Source: Bacteroidales bacterium KA00251 (GTDB lineage Bacteria > Bacteroidota > Bacteroidia > Bacteroidales > Porphyromonadaceae). From it: DNA of 64,000 nt. This document shows, in pieces, positions 7,652 through 17,301 of the stretch; position 1 is the first letter of the stretch, and every line of letters starts with the position of its first letter. Both the position numbers and the translations under genes were made by a program. The stretch lies in assembly GCA_001552775.1 (NCBI GenBank), contig KQ959264.1, positions 1 through 64,000 of the forward strand, in the 5' to 3' direction. Below the pieces are notes generated by a model, which searched no databases, was not told where the DNA came from, and saw only the letters and a program-made list of their open reading frames with translations.

Positions 7652-8368
7652 ATGAAAAAGATTTCACTACTTGCAGTAGTTATGCTACTATTGTGCACTT
7701 CGTGTTGCGAACCTATCAAGCCAACACCACAACCCCCAAAGCAGAATGAAACCCCTACTCCTCCGCCAGTTGTTACACCATCCAAACCCGAGAATGGATG
7801 GAAGACCAAGGTGGTTGTTATCAATGCATCTGATTATACGAAGTGGGTGTATCTAAACTTTGCAAAGGGAGAACTCGTTGAAGTCACCAATCCAGAGACT
7901 GACCTTTCTTGGGACCTCGGTTTGCATCGTTATGACTTCAAAACCAATGGGGGCACCTCTGGGAAAGGGAAGGGAGCTGCCGTACGTATCACAAAGCAGA
8001 AGGTAATCACCGAAGATATTCCTACACCAAAAGACAGTGAATGGACACTTGATCGAGAAGGCTTACTTCTTATGCAATTCACAAATGAAGGAGGTGGTGT
8101 CCACCAGTCCAAATACGAAAAACAAATGGCCAATTTTTGCCTTTCATCCGAATGCGATGGATATGGTGATTTCCTCAACAAGGGGATTATTCGCCAAGAG
8201 GGTATGCCTCCTGAAGTGAGTATAGACAATGCTATTTATCTTATTCGATCAGCTTCTGGAGATATCGTACGGCTTCGCGTTCATGACTATAGAAAGTTTG
8301 AGAATGAGCGGGAAATGCGTGGCTACATTACTCTTGAGTATGCCATAAAGCAAGAAAACAACAAATAA
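7652..8368 (+). CDS. HmuY-family haem-binding lipoprotein
   Basis: 238 residues with a lipoprotein signal ending at Cys18/Cys19 (LLLCTSCCEP) and a proline/threonine-rich spacer to about residue 50. The folded part has the HmuY hallmarks: DYTKWVYLNFAKGE, then SWDLGLHRYDFKTNGGTSG. HmuY proteins bind haem at the cell surface and pass it to the TonB-dependent receptor HmuR. Here no receptor gene follows. The next gene starts 17 bases downstream and encodes a T9SS cargo protein, so the operon differs from the classical hmuYR arrangement. The axial haem ligands (His or Met) cannot be fixed without an alignment. A non-haem role is possible. Confidence 0.75.
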   Translation: MKKISLLAVVMLLLCTSCCEPIKPTPQPPKQNETPTPPPVVTPSKPENGWKTKVVVINASDYTKWVYLNFAKGELVEVTNPETDLSWDLGLHRYDFKTNGGTSGKGKGAAVRITKQKVITEDIPTPKDSEWTLDREGLLLMQFTNEGGGVHQSKYEKQMANFCLSSECDGYGDFLNKGIIRQEGMPPEVSIDNAIYLIRSASGDIVRLRVHDYRKFENEREMRGYITLEYAIKQENNK

Positions 8369-8385
8369 TATTCTAAAAAAAGATT

Positions 8386-10002
8386 ATGAATCAACAGTTA
8401 CTCAATATATTAAGAGGAACAGGATTTATCCTCTCCTTGTTGTTACTCTGCATTCCACTTGGAGCACAGGAATTGGTCTTTATGGAGTCTCACTTCGACC
8501 CAATGGAAGACCATGCACAGCTACTTCCTGCTGACCAAACAGGGTCTGTGTCTTGGACAGCCGCCACTAAGACCCTTCACTTCAAGAATGTAAAAATCGA
8601 ATGCCAACCAAGTATACTTGAGGGGTGGATGCCAGAAGAGATTACCATCTCGGTTGAAGGCACTAATCAATTGGTCTGCACAGGTCTAGAAGATGCCATT
8701 CATATGCGCTCATCAGTTCGTATTACAGGCTCAGGATCCATCAGCATTACAGCAAAAAATAAAAATGCATACGCTTGCCGTGATGGTGCTAACCTTACCA
8801 TAGCAGATGGAGTTTCCGTCACCGTAGTTGGTGCTGAAGGGGGGATTGTAGGCGACTTCATATCTTCTAAGCTTTTAATTGACAAATCCTATGTAAAAGC
8901 TTCCACAATCAACAATGAGGGGACAACTTCCATAGGGTACTTTAAGGAGATTAATTTTAAAGACTGTGCTATCACCTCTCCTTCTGGAGCAAAGGTAGCC
9001 GACCTTGATGGGTTCATGTCTATTACTGTAGATGGCCAAAAAGAATACACTGGTGAAGTTATCATCTCACCTCAGCAAACTTATCACACCGTAAGTATTG
9101 CAAATGTAGAGCATGGACATATCACAGCCCCAGAGGGAATAGACCTAACACGTCTTCAAGCTGGTACGTCTATAACCTTTAAAGCTGTGCCTGATGAGGG
9201 CTATATTTTGAGTAAGTTGATGGCTGGCACGGAAGATATTACCAATACTCTTACGCTCGTTGTAAAGGGAGATGTTACAGTTACGCCTACCTTTTCTCCA
9301 GTGACTACTTACCGCGTCACTTTGCAAAAACCAGAGAATGGCACTCTCACTGTACGCGAAACAGAGTACGACCTCACCAAAGTACCCGAAGGGTCTATAC
9401 TACATTTTATTTGTACTCCTAATGAGGGCTACGAACTTGAGGAAGTAAGAGTTGGTGAACAAGACATCACAGAAAGCCTATACACAAAGGTAGAAGGTAA
9501 TATTGAAGTTACAGCTAGATACAGAAAGATTCCTGTTCCCACCCATAAGGTAACAATCAGAGTGCTCGGAGCAGGGGAAGTTACGACAGACTGCAACGAC
9601 TTAACAGCCGTACCTGAAGGAACAACCATACACTTCACATGCACTCCCAAAAGTAGTAATCATTATCTTTCAGCGCTAAAGGCTAACGGAGAAGACATCA
9701 CTGAGAGCAAAAGTATTACAATTATAGACGAAGATGTGAATATCATTGCAACCTTCATGGAACGTACAGCCATTGAGGCTCCACAGGGATATACAACTCC
9801 CACGATAACCCACGTCGGTGAAGTACTAACGATCTCGAGTATATCAATCAACCAAGCTGTAGCCCTTGTCTCTTTGAAAGGAGAAACGATTCTCCGCAAA
9901 ACTGCAATAGCAGGTCAGCCCCTAACTATAAACCTTACTGGTCTACCCAAGGGTATCTACATTCTTGCTATTGGAGCCTCATCCTACAAACTTTACCTAT
10001 AA
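8386..10002 (+). CDS. T9SS cargo protein with three InlB-like repeats
   Basis: 538 residues. A signal peptide ends near residue 28 (PLGAQE). Residues about 40-225 form a beta-rich region with parallel-strand character (SSVRITGSGSISITAKN), probably a small beta-helix. Three InlB B-repeat-like domains follow at about 230-305, 310-385 and 390-455, each with a TPNEGY-like or equivalent strand followed by EDIT. The end (LVSLKGE, GLPKGIYILAIG, SYKLYL) is a T9SS sorting domain. The gene lies 17 bases after the HmuY-like gene and 17 before the next, so the three probably form one transcript. Adhesin or ligand-capture roles are plausible but unproven. Confidence 0.8.
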   Translation: MNQQLLNILRGTGFILSLLLLCIPLGAQELVFMESHFDPMEDHAQLLPADQTGSVSWTAATKTLHFKNVKIECQPSILEGWMPEEITISVEGTNQLVCTGLEDAIHMRSSVRITGSGSISITAKNKNAYACRDGANLTIADGVSVTVVGAEGGIVGDFISSKLLIDKSYVKASTINNEGTTSIGYFKEINFKDCAITSPSGAKVADLDGFMSITVDGQKEYTGEVIISPQQTYHTVSIANVEHGHITAPEGIDLTRLQAGTSITFKAVPDEGYILSKLMAGTEDITNTLTLVVKGDVTVTPTFSPVTTYRVTLQKPENGTLTVRETEYDLTKVPEGSILHFICTPNEGYELEEVRVGEQDITESLYTKVEGNIEVTARYRKIPVPTHKVTIRVLGAGEVTTDCNDLTAVPEGTTIHFTCTPKSSNHYLSALKANGEDITESKSITIIDEDVNIIATFMERTAIEAPQGYTTPTITHVGEVLTISSISINQAVALVSLKGETILRKTAIAGQPLTINLTGLPKGIYILAIGASSYKLYL

Positions 10003-10019
10003 TTTAGCCGATTATACCT

Positions 10020-11228
10020 ATGAAATATACAATACATTTTCTTTCATGTCTTCTTCTACTCTTTTCTGCTTCGCAGTCAATTTCAGCACAGAAGAAGATC
10101 GATCTAAAACGAATCAATGAATTTTATCACGTTCCCAACAAAAATACCAATCGCCTAGTTGCTGTTAAAGGGATCTATGGTAAGGAAGATCTAGAATATC
10201 ACTACAACGAACGAAACAATATCATTCGTATGGACCATTTTCAAACCAATGATGAGAATGGTCCTAGAGACCTCGTGAGCTATGAATTGTATCTTTACAA
10301 CGACAAGGGGCAATGCTGGCAAATTGAGACCTACGACTACCGTAAGGGCTTTACAGACCTAGTCGTGTCTAAGCGAGATGTTTTTGACTACAACGACAAA
10401 GGGCAGGTAACTCTCTACACACGTTGGTACAACCTCAACACAGAAGCTTCTGACACGACGCTAGTTGAAGACCGAAAGATTGAGATCCAATACACCGCTG
10501 AAGGTTTGCCTAGCAAGGCACATGTACGCTTCCGTGACAATCGGAGTTTTGAGTGGTACGACTCCTTCGACATCACTCTTGATTACAATGAAAGAGGACA
10601 ACTCTACAAACGCATTTCTGAACTTCCTCAAGGTATCGTTGAAAAAGAGGAGATAACCTTTGATGAAAAAGGCCAATATATGAAGAAGTTCACATTGACC
10701 TCAGCCGCAAATGGTGTAAAAGAGTGGATATACACACCCGATGACAAGGGTAACTTAGTCTCATTCGGTACTAGCGATTTCCCTACAGAATGCAAATATG
10801 TACTCAATCAAAAGGCTGAAGAGACCTTCTATCCTCAACCTCATTTGGCAACCCTCATCCTCAATGGGATAAGAGATTTCAACTTTCTCGAGATACCTCT
10901 ACTCTACAACTCCTCTTTGGAGGCCGTTGAATCTTGTGAACTTGTAGACTCAGAAGGAGCAACTAGTGGGGGCAAATTCATCTACGAAGAAAACAAACCC
11001 ACCTATATCCTACCCATCTATAATACAACTAAATGTGCACTCACTTACGCTGCAGATAGTTGGATTGTAGAAGGGGCTGAGTATACTGTACAGCTCTATT
11101 CGCTTGACGGGCATTGTCTATTGACTACAGAGCCGTCAAATAATTGTGCGACTATCTATAAAAACGGCCTACCAAAAGGCCAATATCTGATCAAAGTTGG
11201 AAGTGAAATATTCAAAGTCGTTCGCTAA
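10020..11228 (+). CDS. T9SS cargo protein with YD/RHS-like strands
   Basis: 402 residues. A signal peptide ends near residue 23 (SISAQK). Residues about 55-250 show repeated short strands of the type YNDKGQ, YNERGQ and FDEKGQ separated by 20-35 residues, reminiscent of YD/RHS-type or toxin_WG-like beta repeats. The C-terminal 75 residues (VQLYSLDGH, GLPKGQYLIKVG, IFKVVR) form a T9SS sorting domain. It is the last gene of the HmuY-like operon and is followed by a terminator. No enzyme motif is visible. Confidence 0.7.
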   Translation: MKYTIHFLSCLLLLFSASQSISAQKKIDLKRINEFYHVPNKNTNRLVAVKGIYGKEDLEYHYNERNNIIRMDHFQTNDENGPRDLVSYELYLYNDKGQCWQIETYDYRKGFTDLVVSKRDVFDYNDKGQVTLYTRWYNLNTEASDTTLVEDRKIEIQYTAEGLPSKAHVRFRDNRSFEWYDSFDITLDYNERGQLYKRISELPQGIVEKEEITFDEKGQYMKKFTLTSAANGVKEWIYTPDDKGNLVSFGTSDFPTECKYVLNQKAEETFYPQPHLATLILNGIRDFNFLEIPLLYNSSLEAVESCELVDSEGATSGGKFIYEENKPTYILPIYNTTKCALTYAADSWIVEGAEYTVQLYSLDGHCLLTTEPSNNCATIYKNGLPKGQYLIKVGSEIFKVVR

Positions 11229-11302
11229 TATTTTCATTCTCTTACTGACGATTTAGACATTAAGCTACAAACAGCATAATTGACTACTCTTTGACACATT
11301 AG

Positions 11303-11331
11303 GGGCGAACCAATTGGTTCGCCCTTTTTTT
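11303..11331 (+). terminator. Intrinsic terminator of the HmuY-like operon
   Basis: A 22-base perfect palindrome (GGGCGAACC with its complement, 11303-11324) followed by seven T. Positions 11332-11597 contain only short frames without coding character. Confidence 0.85.
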
Positions 11332-11597
11332 ATTGAAAATCTTTCATCTCTATAGAATTCTGCTTAGTATACACGATTCACCGAATCACCTCGCGGAAGA
11401 AAGATCGATGGCAAACAATCGCTATACATGCTTGAAGAAGTACAGTAGTGAGATAAGAACGCAGGCTTCCTTCTTATCTCTTTATACTTCTAGCAAAAGA
11501 ATCTATCAAAAAGTATTGATACCATAATTGCCTATGCATACTTCACATACATTGTATATTTCATTTCCTCACGACAGACTTTTCAATGGGTTTTGTG

Positions 11598-11605
11598 TAA
11601 CTTTG
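11598..11605 (+). promoter_or_regulatory. -7 box upstream of the flavodoxin-fold reductase gene
   Basis: TAACTTTG, about 170 bases before ATG 11776. No clear -33 TTG at the right distance. The long leader contains no recognised riboswitch. Confidence 0.45.
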
Positions 11606-11775
11606 CACGTAGCCCCAATTCGTAGTGGATTACCAAATGAATTCACATTGTCAATGAGGGAAATTCGCTCACAAAAGGAGGAAGATCTTTCTCAAAACTT
11701 ATTACTACTAGGGATACGATGAGGGGTAAGAACAAGGATTAAAAGACATAGCATCAAATCAAAATACAAAGGTTC

Positions 11776-12297
11776 ATGAAGAAAACAATCGTTATAGTCG
11801 CTCATCCCCATATTGAAAAATCAGTCGTCAATCGCTACTGGGCGGACGCTCTTATAGGTAAAGTATCCCTTCGCTTTCTTGCCGATGCTACCCCCCTGGA
11901 TAGCCCCATAGACATCGCTAACGAACAGGAAATCCTAGAACAATACGATCGAATTATTTTTCAGTTTCCTCTCTATTGGTATGGGGCACCTGCCTTACTC
12001 AAGCGCTGGTTAGATGAAGTAATGACTTTCGGCTGGGCCTATGGACCTGGAGGTGACAAGCTAGAGGGAAAGGAACTCGGTATAGCGGTCTCTTGTGGAG
12101 GGGCGGAAGATCAGTTTTCAACAGCTGGATTTCAGCTCTACACATTAGCTGACTATATGAAGCAGTATGAGGGTGTAGCAGCATTTGTACGTGCCAAGTG
12201 GATCGGAATACATGCGATCTACGATACCTTTGCCCAAGATATTACAGATCGCCTTCCTCTCAACACACAAGAGTACCTTACATTTTTAAACAAGTAA
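11776..12297 (+). CDS. NAD(P)H:quinone oxidoreductase-like flavoprotein
   Basis: 173 residues of the flavodoxin-like NAD(P)H dehydrogenase family (KefF/YwrO/MdaB group). It begins KKTIVIVAHPH, where the FMN phosphate-binding loop lies. It also has the family signature FQFPLYWYGAPALLKRWLDEV and the GPGG loop after WAY. Such enzymes perform two-electron reduction of quinones or activate potassium-efflux antiporters. No antiporter gene is adjacent. The ftsE-like gene starts 25 bases downstream, so co-transcription is likely. Confidence 0.8.
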   Translation: MKKTIVIVAHPHIEKSVVNRYWADALIGKVSLRFLADATPLDSPIDIANEQEILEQYDRIIFQFPLYWYGAPALLKRWLDEVMTFGWAYGPGGDKLEGKELGIAVSCGGAEDQFSTAGFQLYTLADYMKQYEGVAAFVRAKWIGIHAIYDTFAQDITDRLPLNTQEYLTFLNK

Positions 12298-12321
12298 CAC
12301 ATAGCCTACAGAAAAAAAAAC

Positions 12322-13095
12322 ATGCCTAAAAAGGAAGCCTCTTCACTACCCTCTAGTCCCGTTTCACTTCAAGATGTAACGATTTGTCGCCATGAGAATG
12401 AAATTCTCCATGGGGTGAATCTGGAAATAAAAGCAGGTGATCTTATTTACATTACAGGTCCTGTGGGCAGTGGCAAAAGCTCTCTCCTTGAACTTATCTA
12501 TGGAGAGTTGAAACACACCGAAGGGAAAGCCTATGTCCTCGGATACGATCTCTCAAAACTAAAACTTAAGCAACGCCAAGCGATGCGAAGAAGAATGGGA
12601 ATTGTCTTCCAGTCAAGTGACCAACTTCTGTACGATCGCAATGTGGAAAAAAACCTTGATTTTGTGCTTCGTTCAACGGGGACAAAAGATCGTGTTGAAC
12701 GCAAACAAAGAATAGAAGAAGCGCTTCGTAAAGTTGGCATGAGTGGCAAAGGCTACCGCATGGCACATGAACTATCGGGAGGAGAAGCAGAGCGTATTTG
12801 CATTGCTCGCGCTCTAATCGTCAATCCTTCTCTTATCATCCTTGATGAACCAACAAAGGGACTTGACTCAGAGACTGCTCACTCCATTGGACAGCTAATA
12901 AAGTCAATTGCCGATATGGGAACGGCTGTGTTGATGTCTACACACAACGAAGAATTGGTAGCCGCTATACCTTCCACTACCTACCGAATAGACTCCTCTG
13001 CTCGCACCTTGCGACTGCTAGGAGAAGAGGGAAACAGACAAGATGAGGAGAACACATTTCTTGAAGATGAGACCCCTCTCAGCTCTGAATTTTAG
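12322..13095 (+). CDS. ftsE: FtsE-like ABC ATPase of cell division
   Basis: 257 residues. Walker A (GPVGSGKS) near residues 45-52, signature LSGGE, Walker B LIILDEPTKGLD, and the switch His in STHNEE. The Q-loop region RRRMGIVFQSSDQLLYDRNV is like FtsE. With FtsX it couples divisome signals to peptidoglycan hydrolase activation. No ftsX lies next to it, which is common in Bacteroidota. The C-terminal 30 residues are an acidic extension. Another lipoprotein-export type ATPase is the alternative. Confidence 0.8.
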   Translation: MPKKEASSLPSSPVSLQDVTICRHENEILHGVNLEIKAGDLIYITGPVGSGKSSLLELIYGELKHTEGKAYVLGYDLSKLKLKQRQAMRRRMGIVFQSSDQLLYDRNVEKNLDFVLRSTGTKDRVERKQRIEEALRKVGMSGKGYRMAHELSGGEAERICIARALIVNPSLIILDEPTKGLDSETAHSIGQLIKSIADMGTAVLMSTHNEELVAAIPSTTYRIDSSARTLRLLGEEGNRQDEENTFLEDETPLSSEF

Positions 13096-13132
13096 TCTAA
13101 AACATTCACCTACTTAATATACTAGATTCACA

Positions 13133-14497
13133 ATGAAAGTGCTAAAATTTGGAGGAACCTCGGTAGGATCTGCTACACGCATTCGAGAAGTTGCTAGACT
13201 TGTAAGCCAAGTAGAGGGAAGAAGGATCGTGGTACTCTCAGCAATGAGTGGTACTACAGACACACTTGTATCTCTCTGCGAAGACATTAGCAATGGGAGT
13301 TGGCAAAAAGCAGAGGACACTCTTGTAGCACTTCAAGCAAAATATTGGAATGTCGTGGACGACCTCTTTGAGGAAGAAAGTATAAGAGAGCTTGCAAAAA
13401 CTGCGATTAAACCAGCTTTTTCAGAACTTCAAAGTCAAACACGAAACGAGAATTTTACAAAAAATGACGAGAAGGTGATCCTTTCTAAAGGAGAAATTGC
13501 AACCGTGCAACTTCTTCTTCTTACCCTACGCTACTACGAAGGGTGTACTGCTGAGCATTTACGCTCCCTGTCTTTTATGAAGATCGACCACGACAGCCTT
13601 CCAGATACGGAGTATATACAGCGCCATCTACGCCCTTTGGTGGATTCATTTCCAGATAGCAATCAACTCTTCGTAGCAGAGGGATACATCTGCGTGAATG
13701 CTTTTGGCGAAGTAGACAACTTACGAAGAGGAGGAAGTGATTATACGGCTACTTTGATTGGAGAGGCCGTTGAAGCGGAAGAGATCCAAATTTGGACAGA
13801 TATTGATGGCCTTCATGACAACGATCCTCGTATCGTAAACGTAACTCGCCCTGTTAGACGACTTCACTTTGGAGAGGCCGCCGAGTTAGCTCATTTTGGG
13901 GCTAAAATACTCCACCCAGCTTGTATAGAGCCTGCACGTCGCGGAGGAATACCCGTAAAACTACTCAACACGCTTGATCCTGAAGCAAGAGGCACCACGA
14001 TCTCTTCGGAAACTGGCACAACTACCGTCAAAGCCATATCTGCGAAAGATGGTGTCTCAGTACTTACGCTTTCTCCTCACTTTTCGCTCAACTCAACCCC
14101 TTCTCTTGAAGACACCATTCTTGTTACAACTCGTCTTCTTGAAGAGTATCACCTCAGAGCTGATTTAGTATCAAGTAATGGAAGTAGCTACCTTATCGCG
14201 ATTGAAGAAAGCGATGAGCTTGACGACTTCATCTCAAATCTCAAGAAAAGAGTTCGTGTAGAGGTACAGCATGGACTTAGTATTTTAGCTGTAGTCGGCG
14301 ATATGAGTTGGGAAAATATCGGTTTTGAAACGCGTATATTGGAAGCCTTAGAAGACCTTCCTCTCCGACTAGTCTCGTATGGAAGTAGTCGGTATAGCTT
14401 AGTAATTGCTGTTGCAACAGAAGACAAAGGAAAAGCACTCAATGCCCTCAGCAGGCATCTTTTCAAGCACTTGAAACTTTCTTTGGAGCTTGAATAA
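13133..14497 (+). CDS. lysC: Aspartate kinase
   Basis: 454 residues. It catalyses phosphorylation of aspartate, the first step to lysine, threonine and methionine. The N-terminal KFGGTSV motif, the RGGSDYTATLIG segment and WTDIDG are the aspartokinase active-site signatures. The C-terminal 150 residues contain two ACT-like regulatory domains. It is monofunctional, with no homoserine dehydrogenase attached. It starts 37 bases after ftsE. Confidence 0.9.
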   Translation: MKVLKFGGTSVGSATRIREVARLVSQVEGRRIVVLSAMSGTTDTLVSLCEDISNGSWQKAEDTLVALQAKYWNVVDDLFEEESIRELAKTAIKPAFSELQSQTRNENFTKNDEKVILSKGEIATVQLLLLTLRYYEGCTAEHLRSLSFMKIDHDSLPDTEYIQRHLRPLVDSFPDSNQLFVAEGYICVNAFGEVDNLRRGGSDYTATLIGEAVEAEEIQIWTDIDGLHDNDPRIVNVTRPVRRLHFGEAAELAHFGAKILHPACIEPARRGGIPVKLLNTLDPEARGTTISSETGTTTVKAISAKDGVSVLTLSPHFSLNSTPSLEDTILVTTRLLEEYHLRADLVSSNGSSYLIAIEESDELDDFISNLKKRVRVEVQHGLSILAVVGDMSWENIGFETRILEALEDLPLRLVSYGSSRYSLVIAVATEDKGKALNALSRHLFKHLKLSLELE

Positions 14498-14575
14498 TAA
14501 CCTCTTTCTCTACTGTTTCTGAAAGTAAGCTCTGAGTTCTTCTTAATCATAAACCCCCGCTACTCAACAACTATT

Positions 14576-15472
14576 GTGACACTAAAAGAAGCAATTTATC
14601 TCGTCCGCCCCTATTCTCTACCAGCCTCAATATCTCCCGTATTAGTGGCAATTGCTACCTTTTTATTGGAAGGATCCTTTCTAACGACAAGGAGTATGTG
14701 GGCAGGTGTTCTATGCTTTTTTGTTGCTCTCATTGGACAATGTTTTTGCAACGTCGTAAATGACATTGCAGACTTTAAGTCTGGAGCAGACCAAGTCGAG
14801 CGCAAAGGCTTTGAACGCATTGTAGCTTCGGGAATTGTTAGTTTGAAGATAGCGCGTCGTGCAGCTATTCTTCTTGCTATTTTTACGGCATTGACAGGAG
14901 CTTTGGTAGTCTTTCTATCTGGCAATTTATGGCTTCTTTTATTGGGATTATTTGTTCTCTTGGGAGCTTATGCCTATTCTGCTGGTCCATTCCCTCTTGC
15001 ATACAATAGTCTTGGAGAGGTAGCTGTCTTTATTTTCTATGGGTTAGTAGCTACAATGGGTACATACTATGTGGCTACTAGCATGATTACACGCAATATA
15101 TTTCTACTAGGTGCGGCTATGGGGTTAGCTAGTGTAAATATTTTACTCATCAACAACTACCGCGATGCTGAAAGCGATCGAAAAGTTGGGAAAAAAACCA
15201 TTGCAGTCCGATTTGGAGAGGATCTACTGCCACAACTCTATACCACCAACATTTTGCTGATCCTTCTCTGCATCATCCCCTACTATAATTGGCTTACGCT
15301 ACTCCTAATAATTCCTTTTTTTATTTTTGAGATGCGTCTCTCTAAAGATATGAAAAGAGAAAAAGGGAATGCTCTCAATCGCGTACTTGCAAAGACTGCA
15401 AAGGGTGTCCTCATCCTTGCAATCAGTCTTATCCTTATCCTCTTAGCACATCACTTAATCTTCTTTAAATAA
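14576..15472 (+). CDS. menA: 1,4-dihydroxy-2-naphthoate polyprenyltransferase
   Basis: 298 residues, integral membrane protein of the UbiA superfamily with about eight or nine hydrophobic helices. The first prenyl-diphosphate/Mg motif is NVVNDIADFKSGAD and the second is NNYRDAESDRKVGKKT. It attaches the isoprenoid chain in menaquinone synthesis. The start chosen is GTG 14576; no in-frame ATG precedes the conserved VRPYSLPASISPV. Other men genes are not in the window. Confidence 0.88.
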   Translation: MTLKEAIYLVRPYSLPASISPVLVAIATFLLEGSFLTTRSMWAGVLCFFVALIGQCFCNVVNDIADFKSGADQVERKGFERIVASGIVSLKIARRAAILLAIFTALTGALVVFLSGNLWLLLLGLFVLLGAYAYSAGPFPLAYNSLGEVAVFIFYGLVATMGTYYVATSMITRNIFLLGAAMGLASVNILLINNYRDAESDRKVGKKTIAVRFGEDLLPQLYTTNILLILLCIIPYYNWLTLLLIIPFFIFEMRLSKDMKREKGNALNRVLAKTAKGVLILAISLILILLAHHLIFFK

Positions 15473-15535
15473 ACAACTCCTTTGTCGTACACTTCTTCGC
15501 CACAACATCAACGGTCATCCATAGTTCCCTCTTCT

Positions 15536-16552
15536 ATGCAAAAGAGACGATCCTCTTTATCTTTACTAATTGCTCTACTTCTTTTTGTAAGTCTCCTCTC
15601 TAAAGAGACTTGTACTGCACAAAGTAAAGCGCGTAGCTACCCGTTTCTTAATCTCCCTGCTACAGCACATACTGTAGCTATTGGGGGGATCTCATTAACC
15701 TATGTAGACGACAACCCTGGAGTCGCTTTCGACAATCCTGCATTATATGGAGAAGAGAGTGCTGGTCGTCTTTTTCTTAGCTATCTCCATTACATGACTG
15801 GTACACATAGTGCCAATGCTCTTTACGGACTTCCCTTCAATGAAAGAGCTTCTTGGGCAGTAGGACTACGTGCTATGAACTATGGTAAGATAGAAGGCTA
15901 TGATGTCCACAACCAAGCCACAGGAAGTTTTTCTGCCACAGATATTGCTTTGGAGGGACTTTTCAACTACGAACTCACCGATATGCTGCGTGGAGCTCTT
16001 GCTATCAAACTGATATACTCCAATATTGAGCGGTACAACGCACTTGCTTTGGCGGTAGACGCAGGTCTCAGCTACTACAATAGCAAAAAGGGAGTATCTC
16101 TAGGTGCGACCATCACAAATGCGGGGCTCACCTTACTTTCTTACGATCAGTCAAAGCCTCTTACTGCTTGGGATCTTCGTCTAGGCTATTCTCAAGCCTT
16201 TTTACATGCCCCCATAAAACTCCACTTTACAGCCTATGGACTCAATCCGATTGTCCTTCGGAGTAGCACACCTACCCAAAGACGAGTATCGGAAAGGATC
16301 CTTCGCCACTTTACAATGGGAATAGAGTATCGCCCATTCAAAAACTTTTGGCTTGCTGCGGGCTACAATCCACGGCTAGCACAAGATCTCCATATCGTGG
16401 GGGGCAGTTTCATCTCTGGCCTTTCTCTAGGTGTAGGCTTCTCGGCACGTCACTTCCAAGTTAGTCTGGCTGCCTCACGATACCACACCTCGGCTCTCTC
16501 CTTTATTTTCACTGTCAGTACCACATTGGGAGATGAACGCTTTATTTTCTAG
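15536..16552 (+). CDS. porQ: PorQ, T9SS outer-membrane beta-barrel protein
   Basis: 338 residues from ATG 15536. A longer frame from TTG 15482 exists, but ATG 15536 places the signal peptide (LLIALLLFVSLLS, ending near TCTAQS) at the true N-terminus. The mature protein begins YPFLNLPATAHTVAIGG and shows alternating beta-barrel strands with an aromatic C-terminus (DERFIF). PorQ, like PorV, is a FadL-like barrel; genetic work in P. gingivalis shows it is needed for normal T9SS function. The following genes are cmk and ispH, the same order as in P. gingivalis, which supports the name. Confidence 0.85.
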   Translation: MQKRRSSLSLLIALLLFVSLLSKETCTAQSKARSYPFLNLPATAHTVAIGGISLTYVDDNPGVAFDNPALYGEESAGRLFLSYLHYMTGTHSANALYGLPFNERASWAVGLRAMNYGKIEGYDVHNQATGSFSATDIALEGLFNYELTDMLRGALAIKLIYSNIERYNALALAVDAGLSYYNSKKGVSLGATITNAGLTLLSYDQSKPLTAWDLRLGYSQAFLHAPIKLHFTAYGLNPIVLRSSTPTQRRVSERILRHFTMGIEYRPFKNFWLAAGYNPRLAQDLHIVGGSFISGLSLGVGFSARHFQVSLAASRYHTSALSFIFTVSTTLGDERFIF

Positions 16553-16596
16553 ACCATCCTATACAGGTATCCCAAAAAGACAAGTCTAACAACTTT

Positions 16597-17301
16597 ATGA
16601 ATAAAAAAATTATCATCGCCATTGATGGTTGCAGTTCTACAGGGAAGAGTACCATAGCAAAAGCCCTTGCCAAAAATCTCCAATACCACTACATAGATAG
16701 TGGAGCAATGTACAGAGCTGTTACGCTCTACGCCCTCCGCAATGGATACATCCACGAAAAAGGCATAGACACTGAAGGTTTGTCAAGTGCAATGAAAGAC
16801 ATTATCATCTCTTTTACACGTGATGAAAAAGGCAATCCTGCTACCCTTCTCAATGGAGAAAATGTAGAAACTGAAATACGATCTCCACGCATTTCCAAGT
16901 GGGTGAGCCCTATCTCCACTTTAGGTTTTGTAAGAGAAGCCCTAACAAAGCAACAGAAAGCCTTTGGATTAGAAAAGGGAATCGTCATGGATGGGAGAGA
17001 TATAGGCACTACTGTATTCCCCCGTGCAGAACTAAAAATATTTCTCTCCGCTCGTCCAGAGGTAAGGGCTAAGCGTCGCTATAAGGAAATGCTCGAAAAG
17101 GGAGTTGAGATATCACTTCAAGAGGTACAGAAAGGCTTACTTGAACGCGACCGCATAGACTCCTCTCGTACCATTTCACCTTTAGCTAAAGCCGATGATG
17201 CAATTGTCTTTGACAATTCCGACCTCACTATAGAAGAGCAAGATCAGCAACTATTAGCTCTCGCTAGGCAAACAATAGAACAAAAAAACACGAGAAAGTG
17301 A
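16597..17301 (+). CDS. cmk: Cytidylate kinase
   Basis: 234 residues. It phosphorylates CMP and dCMP to the diphosphates. The P-loop is GCSSTGKST (about 9-17). The nucleotide-binding DSGAMYRAVT segment and the VMDGRDIGTTVFP motif identify bacterial Cmk. Its TGA stop overlaps the GTG start of ispH (GTGA), so the two genes are translationally coupled. Confidence 0.93.
   Translation: MNKKIIIAIDGCSSTGKSTIAKALAKNLQYHYIDSGAMYRAVTLYALRNGYIHEKGIDTEGLSSAMKDIIISFTRDEKGNPATLLNGENVETEIRSPRISKWVSPISTLGFVREALTKQQKAFGLEKGIVMDGRDIGTTVFPRAELKIFLSARPEVRAKRRYKEMLEKGVEISLQEVQKGLLERDRIDSSRTISPLAKADDAIVFDNSDLTIEEQDQQLLALARQTIEQKNTRK

Noticed and set aside
11333..11722. Two adjacent 64-codon frames after the operon terminator
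   Set aside because: Composition is not protein-like and a promoter (11598-11605) lies inside the second.
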